NCBI RefSeq assembly: GCF_032452875.1
Contig: NC_083877.1
Span: 45,805,724-45,869,723 of the forward strand
Direction: 5' to 3'
Source of the DNA: Bos javanicus
Taxonomy: Eukaryota > Chordata > Mammalia > Artiodactyla > Bovidae
Length of the DNA: 64,000 nt
Part shown: positions 49,101 to 58,100 of the stretch, in pieces
Numbering within the stretch: the first letter of the stretch is position 1
How the letters are laid out: every line of letters begins with the position of its first letter
The notes under the pieces: generated by a model
Database searches by the model: none
What the model saw: only the letters and a program-made list of their open reading frames with translations
Told to the model about the DNA's origin: nothing
Translations under genes and position numbers: made by a program

Positions 49101-52100
49101 ACATATACACAATGGAATATTACTCAGCCATTAAAAAGAATACATTTGAATCAGTTCTAATGAGGTGGATGAAACTGGAGCCTATTATGCAGAGTGAAGT
49201 AAGCCAGAAAGAAAAACACCAGTACAGTATACTAACGCATATATATGGAATTTAGAAAGAAGGTAACGATAACCCTGTATGCGAGACAGCAAAAGAGACA
49301 CAGATGTATTGAACAGTCTTTTGGACTCTGTGGAAGAGGGTGAGGGTGGGATGATATGGGAGAATGGCATTGAAACATGTAAAATATCATACGTGAAACG
49401 AATCACCAGTCCAGGTTCGATGCATGATACAGGGTACTTGGGGCTGACGCACTGGGAGGACCCAGTGGGATGGGATGGGGAGGGAGGTAGGAGGGGGTTC
49501 AGGATGGGGAACACATGTACACTCATTGCAGATTGAAGTCAGTGTATGACAAAACCAATACAATATTGTAAAGTAAAATAAATAAATTAATTAAAATAAA
49601 TAAAAATAAACAACAAAGTAGGAAGTGTTATTGTTGTTAATAGAAAAGGTAAATCTTTATGTGTAATTTAGGATGGGATCAGAGCAGCTAAGAGAAATAT
49701 TCAGATTGAAATCCAGGTGGCTGTGCATAAGATTTATCAACAGTTGTCTGCTACCTTGGAGAGAGCCCTGCAAGCCAACAAGCACCACATTGGTGAGTAA
49801 CTAAGCATGCAAATATAAGATGCAAGTTGCATTTTTGCCTGGGGTTGTAGTAGGTAGCTAATGTTCTGTGTTTAATAACATCAGTACGTCAGCTTATCTG
49901 TAAAGAATAAATACTTGAAAGTGTAATAGTGTTCCATACTACCATTTATGTTTTGGAATATGACTTATTTTAGTAAAGGCTTTGTTAACTTCAAAGAAGA
50001 TTCTCAATTGTCTTTCTCTCTTTTTTTCTAGAAGCCCAACAGCGTCTCCTTTTGGTTACAGTTTTTGCCCTGAGTGTTCACTATCAGCCAGTAGATGTTT
50101 CTTTGGCGATTTCCACTGGTCTGCTAAATGTATTGTCACAGTTATGTGGCACGGACACCATGCTAGGACAGCCTCTTCAGTTGTTGCCAAAAACAGGTGT
50201 TTCCCAGCTTAGCACAGCTTTAAAAGTGGCTAGTACAAGGCTGCTCCAGATTTTAGCCATCACTACAGGGTGAGTATTGTAGACGTCTTGATAGAACTTT
50301 GTGGGGGTTGGTCTTTCACATTTTAGTTAATTTCCTTTTACCCCTAATCTTCTTTATGTATTTAAGTATGTTTACCCTTCTGTATAATTACCATTTATTT
50401 TTTTCCCATTATTTCACATAGGACCTATGCTGATAAACTGAGCCCCAAGGTAGTTCAATCTTTGTTGGATCTACTTTGTAGTCAGTTGAAGAATTTGTTG
50501 TCCCAGGCTGGTGTATTGCTTATGGCCTCTTTTGGAGAAGGAGAAGAGGATGAAGAAGGAAAAAAAATTGACTCTAGTGGAGAAACTGAGAAGAGAGATT
50601 TCAGAGGTATAAACCTTTTTTTTCTGTCATTATTTATAAGCATTTATTGATTCCACATTGTGTGAATATCTTTAGAATGTATATTTCTTTCTGTTGTGAG
50701 GCATGAAAGGATTTTTGTTTATTTAGACACCCCATTTCTCTCCTAATTCGTACAATGTAGATGTACATCTGGTTGAACTTCCTCTCTTTACAGTCAGTTA
50801 ACCCTGATGTAGTAACTATACCAGCCATAGTCTAGATTCAGGCTCTCTATTGTATCTAGAACCTAAAGGTTCTCAGTGACTAATTTCCCCAGATTATGTT
50901 TTTGTAGCATTTAATCCTGACAGCTCATCTCTTGAGTTGCAGTCTTGGTTTAAGTGTTCCTCCAGGATCAAGGTTTTTAATATTTTGGAATTGGGTTAGA
51001 ATTAGGGGAGCTGAACTTCTTGCTAGACTGTTCTGTTCTCTAGTCACTAAAAAAATTCATTATACTTAGCTGTAATAAATTTTGGTTGCTGTTATATGAT
51101 CATCTGCTTATAGCTTTAAAAAACTATTAATCAACATTGTGGGAATTCCCTCATGATTCAGTGGTTAGGACTCGGTTTTTACTGCTGAGAATGTGGGTTC
51201 AAGCCCTGGTCAGGGAACTAAGATCCCACAGGTTGCACAGCACAGCCAAAAAAAAAAACCCCACAAAAAATATAGTGAACATTGTATTTCAGTAGAATGT
51301 AAACCCTTAACAGGAGAACTACTGCATATGTCAGTTATATAATTAAGGAATAAAGGTCTAAAACTGATCATTTGTTGAAAAAATTTTGTGCAACTACCAA
51401 TGTCTTATTACCATAATAAGCTCTGGGAGCTGTTAAATCCTTTCTGGACCAGATAGACAGATAAATAGATAAAACAAGGTAATAGACCCAGTCTTTCAAG
51501 ACCATTATGAGGATTAAATAATTTAATACTTGTAAAGGACTTAGAGAAGTATCTGGCACATAAGAGCTTGATGAATGTTAATATTGAAATAGTATAGTAA
51601 ATAATATTTAAATATATAAGGTATTATTTAAATAATATTAATACTGTATAGGTAGGTGGGTGGATAAAGGAACATGCTGGGGATACAAAAATCACAAAAC
51701 ATTATCTCTGCCCTGTAGGACTTTCTAGGATAATGAGGAAGGCAGACATTTAAACAAATAATTACAGTGTAACACAATAAGCTTAGGAGAAATAGCTAAA
51801 TCTCTTAGGTCAGAATCTAGAAGGATGTATATACAAGTCTCATTGAGGGCTAACTTTTGGTTTCAGAGGCTGAATCTGTGACAAGTTACTTCTTTTATAA
51901 AGAGCATGTTGCATATACAGAGTGTGGGGAGACTCACAAGGCATGATAACATAAAACAGGCTTTTAATGCCACCTCCCTTTTTCCTGAGATCCAACTGGG
52001 GATACAGGGTTGTTAAGATAATAGTTTCTTACCACTCTCTGTTGAGCACTGCACATATGGACAGCATGGAAGAAACAGAAGAGTTACTTCTCAGCATCCT

Positions 52101-55100
52101 ACCATATCCAGTAAAGGAACTGTGATGAATCTTAGCAGGTGTAATAACACACTGAGTCCACATCCAGTCCTCTCAGGTAGTACCTTTTCTGTTTATGGGC
52201 ATGGCTGGGAGTGAGATTGATTCTAGTCAGCAGTGCCCAGGCATTCAGATAGGTAGACCAGGTATTAATAACTCCATATACTCTCTATAATACTTAACTA
52301 AAAGTAAGGTGTACTCTTCATTTCAAACATAATACTGATACTGGAAACAAACTATATCATCAAGCTGTATCAACCAGCTTTATGGTTAAGGTCTCTAGGG
52401 TTTAATTACTTTAATTAATCAGTGTCTTATTAAAAAAATACTTGCTGGGAGTGAGAGTGGGGTTGGATGGAGGCTTCCTAAAAGAGATTTCCCCTCTACC
52501 AAGAGAGAAAGCTTCATGGAGGAGGTAACTTTTGAACTGGATTTTGAAGAAATGCATAGGAACCAGGTTAGAGTGAGATGTAGGTACCCAGGGCAGGCTA
52601 ATAATTTTATATTCTTCAAATTAATACTATTAAAAAGGTTTGCATATTAGCAAAGACTGAAGAAGTAAAGATTAGAGTACTGTGAGAAGGAAATGTAGAA
52701 AAGGAACTCTTAGCTTTTTCTCTAATTGTTCCTGACAGGTTAGTTCTATCATAAACCTGCACACCCATCAGCAAAACAAAAGCCCTCCAGTTAACAAGAT
52801 ATCCATGAAGATATTATAGATTACTGACTAGTCAGACCTGGTCTTTGGCTGGGAGTTGGTCTCCCCTCCATCACAAGTGACTTATCTGTGTATTTCTTAA
52901 TTTGATATGCCAGGATCTCCCTGAAAGAAATGGCCTGTTTTCAAATTGTTATAGTTCTCCATGTTTTAATGCATGTTACAGACTGACATTCTGGGAATCT
53001 GCCCCACTGGCAAACTTCTCTGCCCTGGCTCCGAGTGGGTCATACCTCCAAGGTGTTGGATGATATGAGATCATGGTGTATTAGGGGAACAGCAGAAAGT
53101 TCTTTGGCTTCAAAATGCACAGGGTTGTTGTTGTTTAGTTGCTAAGTCGTGTCCAACTATTTTCAACTCCATGGACTGTAGCATACTGGGCTTCCCTGTT
53201 CTTTACTATCTCCCACAGTTTGCTCAGACTTATGTCCATTGAGTTGGTGATGCTATCTAACCATCTCATCCTCTGCCACCCTCTTCTCCTCCTGCCCTAA
53301 GTTTTTCCCAGCGTCAGGGTCTTTTCCAATGAATCATTCTTTAGCGTCAGTCCTGGAGGGGATGACGAGAGGTATTGAGGCTCTTGGGAAAATTGGGATG
53401 ATTGTTTAGAGCAGGTTGGTGGAAAGATTTCTTATATGTAGAGTTCAGGCAAACCATACCCAGGCCTAGAAATTCTTTTCTTGTAGAATATAAAAACAGT
53501 TAAGTCTTTTTTAGAGATGTAATTCTTAATTTGATTGGGCCAGAGGAAGGGGAAAATGGTGAGTGGATCATGGACTTTTTGAAAATGTGATTACAGTCGT
53601 CAGGTCTTTACTAGTCTAATGCACACACAGACATGGTTTTGTTTTGGGTTTTAAGAATATGTTTCAGTTCAGAACATTTATTTATTTTTGTCCATGCAGC
53701 ATGACTTGTAGGATATTAGTTCCCTGACCAGGAATTGAACCCAGGCCCTAGGCAGCTAATTGACAGCCTAGGTTGTGAATTAAGTGGTACTTAACTGCAT
53801 TCTCAGTGTAAGTTATTTGATAAAAAACTGTTTCCTGTTTGCTTTTGGTTATAATGTAAACCTGTCTGTTCACTCTTTAGCTGCTCTTAGGAAACAGCAC
53901 GCAGCTGAACTGCATCTGGGGGATTTCCTAGTTTTTCTACGCAGAGTTGTATCTTCAAAAGCAATTCAATCAAAAATGGCTTCCCCAAAGTGGACAGAGG
54001 TGCTTTTAAATATAGCATCTCAGAAATGTTCTTCAGGTATGTGACCTTTGTCTTATTTTGGAGTATTTTGCATATCACATGTGTTTTATTCAGATAATGT
54101 CAGACTTTAACAACATCATATACTTGACCTTGATTTTAAGACTTTTCTTTCCTGTTTTGTGAGTACTTATTTGATTGAAAGAAAAGTAATTTCAGGAGTA
54201 AAAATGGAAAGGCATCAAATCAATAATAGAAGATAGCACTGGAGACGATCATAGATTTAATATTGGAAACGTCTCTAGTTGTTCAGATTACAATAATAAG
54301 TGGAGAATATTCAGTTTAATGTGATAATTAAGCACAGATTTTGAAATTGTTGGATTATCAGAATGCAGATCTGAATTTGTCTGTTCTTTCTCATCATGAT
54401 ATGATTTCTGTTGCCTTGATTTAACTTCTAGTTGTGTGCTGTCTATGAGAGTTCTGTAAAATAAGCGTTATTCTTGCTTCTTAGCCTAAAACTCTGGTCT
54501 GCTTACATAGATTACTGTCAGTCTTTTCCTAATCTGTTTGCTTTTTGTTTTTAAAATAAATGTACATAAAATAGAATTTACCATTTTAACCACTTAAGTG
54601 TACAATTCAGTGACATTGATTACATTCACAGAGTTGCTCAACCATCACTGCTGTCCATTTCTAGAACTTTTTCATCATCCCTAGTCTTTCTTAAGTGTGC
54701 TGAAACGTAACATAGTCTTCTATGATACATGTTATTTTATATGTGTACATTTTTAATATAGTTTATTAGTGTTTCTTTTTACTTTTTTGTATGTATTCAA
54801 TTTTTAAAAAGTTCAGATTCTATATATGTTTTAAGGTTGATATATAAACAAAAAGAATACAGGCAGCTTATTATTAACATAATAGCTGCAGTTATTAACT
54901 GCAAAAATACAGTAAAACGGAGTCATACTAAATGTTAATGTTCTTGCAACAGAATTATCCCATTGTGGTAGCAAATTCTGGCAAGAAATTGATTTGTTGT
55001 TAAAAGTGTTTAAAGAATTTCCAAAATTGATCAACTGTGCTGCAAATAAAACAGCATTTTATTTAAAAGAGGCCTTACCTTTGTCTTATTTTCTTAAAAG

Positions 55101-58100
55101 CTCTGCCATTCATAAGTTACTATTATTGGCAGATCAGTAGTTCAAGTCAAGGTTCTTCCTGTAACTATGCTTCTTAGCCTTATATATAGTAAGTTTATAC
55201 TCATTTTTATGTTTTTCTTTACTAGTATAACTTACAGTAGCTTTTTTCCCCCTCCTTTAATAAAATAAGGCTTATGATAATATTGAGTAAGTTCTTAGAG
55301 CATGAAGAAGAATCAGATATTAATTTATTTCTACTAGTTGTTTGTATTGGGTTGGCCAAAAGAGTTCTTTCGGATTTTTCTGTAAGACAGTGCAAAAAAC
55401 CCAGAAGAGCTTTTTGGCTAACCCAGTAATAGTAATGCATAGAAAAAAGAGCATCAGTATCCTGCCTCTGTCTTTGTTTCTTTTAGAAAAATACAAACTG
55501 CTTTCTCTCCATTAACCCTGTAGGTCCGTCAGGGAATAGATGCAGTCAGGAGCAATTAAAGGGTACGATAAGCCTGAGCTTTAGAGGTTAACAGATGTGT
55601 CATTTAAAATTCTACTTCTGTCTCTACTGAGCTATGTGGCTTTGCTCAAGTTACTTCTCTGAGCCTCTGTTTCCTCATCAGTAAAATAAGGATATAATGT
55701 AGGGTTTGTGAGGATCAACAGAGTTATTAATGTATATGAAATGCATAGCATGGTACTTGGCACAGGTGTTTATTATAGTACTGTTCCCTTATATATACAT
55801 AAAAACTGAAACATGAACATGAATATTCATATACATTGATGGATATGGAATGAATCCAGAATTCTTGTGATAATGTCCTGAAGTAAAGTCTGTTCCATCC
55901 TAAAGACTTAACACCCTCAAGGATTTTTTTCAAGTTTATTTAAACTTTGAATTTAAGTCACATTTATAATAAGACAATGTTCTTTCCCCCCTCCAGGAAT
56001 TCCTCTAGTTGGTAACTTAAGAACGAGGCTCCTTGCACTTCACGTCCTTGAGGCTGTGCTGCCAGCTTGTGAATCTGGTGTAGAAGATGATCAGATGGCC
56101 CAGGTTTCTATTTTTAAAATTATTAGAAGACATTCTTTAACATCTGCAACATGATTCACCCAAACTTGAAACTTACAGTCTCTTCAGTTGCAAATGTGTC
56201 ATTTATTCAGTAGCATCTACAACTTCCACTTCTGAGATTGTTTTTTAAATTTTTTCATCTCCAAGCAAAGAGAAAGAGAAATTAAATTAGTTATGAGATG
56301 TGAGAAGTGGTGGTATAGTGAATATTTTCAAGGTCAGAATGAAAGGAAAATTTATAGAATTTCTTTCTACGTGTGGGCATCTAGAGAGAGAAAGATGTGA
56401 AGCTGTATGGCCTCATCAGAGGTCCATATAGCGAGGCAACAGGGCAGTTGAACCCACTCTGTAGTGGGTTAATGATCTTTCTAAAAAATGACATTTTAGC
56501 TTGCATCTACACAAAGTAGCTGTCAGACATTGGTATAATTAAATCTCACAGGTGACTTAATCTTATGATTTATCTTTTCTAAAAACAGTTTAAATAATCC
56601 TTTACAGATTTTATCATTGTTTTTCCTTCAATACATAGGTTGTGGAACGCCTGTTTTCCCTCCTGTCAGATTGTATGTGGGAGACACCTATTGCTCAGGC
56701 CAAACATGCTATTCAGATAAAGGAAAAAGAACAAGAAATAAAATTACAGGTACCTGATTCTTCCAAAAAGGTATTTTTAGACAGCACAAGTGAATATCTT
56801 GCCACCTGTCTCTGGATCCTTTCTCCTTTGAGGGACATTTTTCTATCAGTTATTCAGTCTCCTCTCTGCACACGCTCTCCCTCTCCACTGGAGGAGTTTC
56901 CTTCTCCTCAGTTTGTAAACATCTCTTATTCCCACTCTCCTAAATAGCATTTTTTTAATCAATGAATCCTTTCTATATATTCTTTTGTGCATCATTGCCA
57001 AGCCTCCGGGAAGAGTAATCTTGTACATGTTTAAATCACTTCCTTACTTCTCATTTCTTTAGCCCAATCGTTTCTTTTCCATCAAAGCACTGAAATAATG
57101 ACAGAGGTGTTGTTGGTAATAGTGTATGGCTTTTTGCTCACAACTTACTTGACCTCCGTAAACTCTAGCCTTCCATTGTTTTCAAACCATCACTTTCTCT
57201 AGATTCCCTCTGCCAATCCTTGATTCCCTCTGGAGGCATCTCTTCTTTGGTGTAACTTTCTCCTTGCCTCCATCCCAGATTCCGGTGTTCCTCAGAGTTC
57301 TGTGTTTAGCTTTTCTAGAAGTCTCAGTCATAATCATGACCATTTTCACTGCATTCATTGCCTTCCAGACTTGAATGATAGATAGCCCAGGTGTCTTTCC
57401 TTCAAACCTTTCTTCTTTTCCTCCTATCCCATTTTTATTGGTGGCACTAACATTTAACTAGCTTTTCAAGCCTGAATTCCTGGGAATTCTAGACTTTGCT
57501 AATATCCCCATCCGTGTGGTCCCTAGACCTCATTGATTTCACCTCCTAAATCGTTTTGCTTGAATCCATCTATCTAGCTATCTTAGTGTTTCTACTAGTT
57601 TTCATGATTCCATGCTTTTTCTGGTTTTCCTTCTATCCCAGTACAATGGCCTTTTCTTCTCATCCTTTTTCATTTGTACTTCCCCTTCTATTTTAGGGCT
57701 TCCCTGGTGGCTCAGAACAGGGAAAGCCTGGTCTGAGGTAGATTCCCATTGAGACAGATTCAGGTAAAGATCTGCCTGCAATGTAGAAGACCTGCGTTCA
57801 ATCCCTGGGTTGGGAAGATCTCCTGGAGAATGGAATGGCAACCCACTCCAATGTTCTTTCCTGGAGAATTCCATGGACAGAGGAGCCTGGCGGGCTGCAG
57901 TGCATGGGTTGGCAAAGAGTTGGGACATGACTGAGTGACTGCCACTTTGACTTTCACTTCTATTTAATCTAACTGCTGAAATCTCCCAAGGTTTGGTCCT
58001 AAGACCCCTTACTTTCTTCAGCTGTTACTTCCATTTCATTTCCTCTAGCATCAAACCTTATTCAGACCCATTTGCCATTGGTCATCAAATCTTTAGTCCC

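Larger units (their letters stand above)
46912..49671. other. Intron 19
   Basis: 46912-47478 shows nothing recognised; the rest is one L1 insertion ending 42 nt before exon 20. Confidence 0.8.
50607..53880. other. Intron 22
   Basis: CHR SINE, BovB piece and CHR fragment. 51265-53110 shows nothing recognised apart from a gata/gatagacag run near 51450. Confidence 0.65.
54037..55996. other. Intron 23
   Basis: An old L1-like piece and a mariner mini-element. 54037-54540, 54710-55340 and 55430-55990 show nothing definite. Confidence 0.65.
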
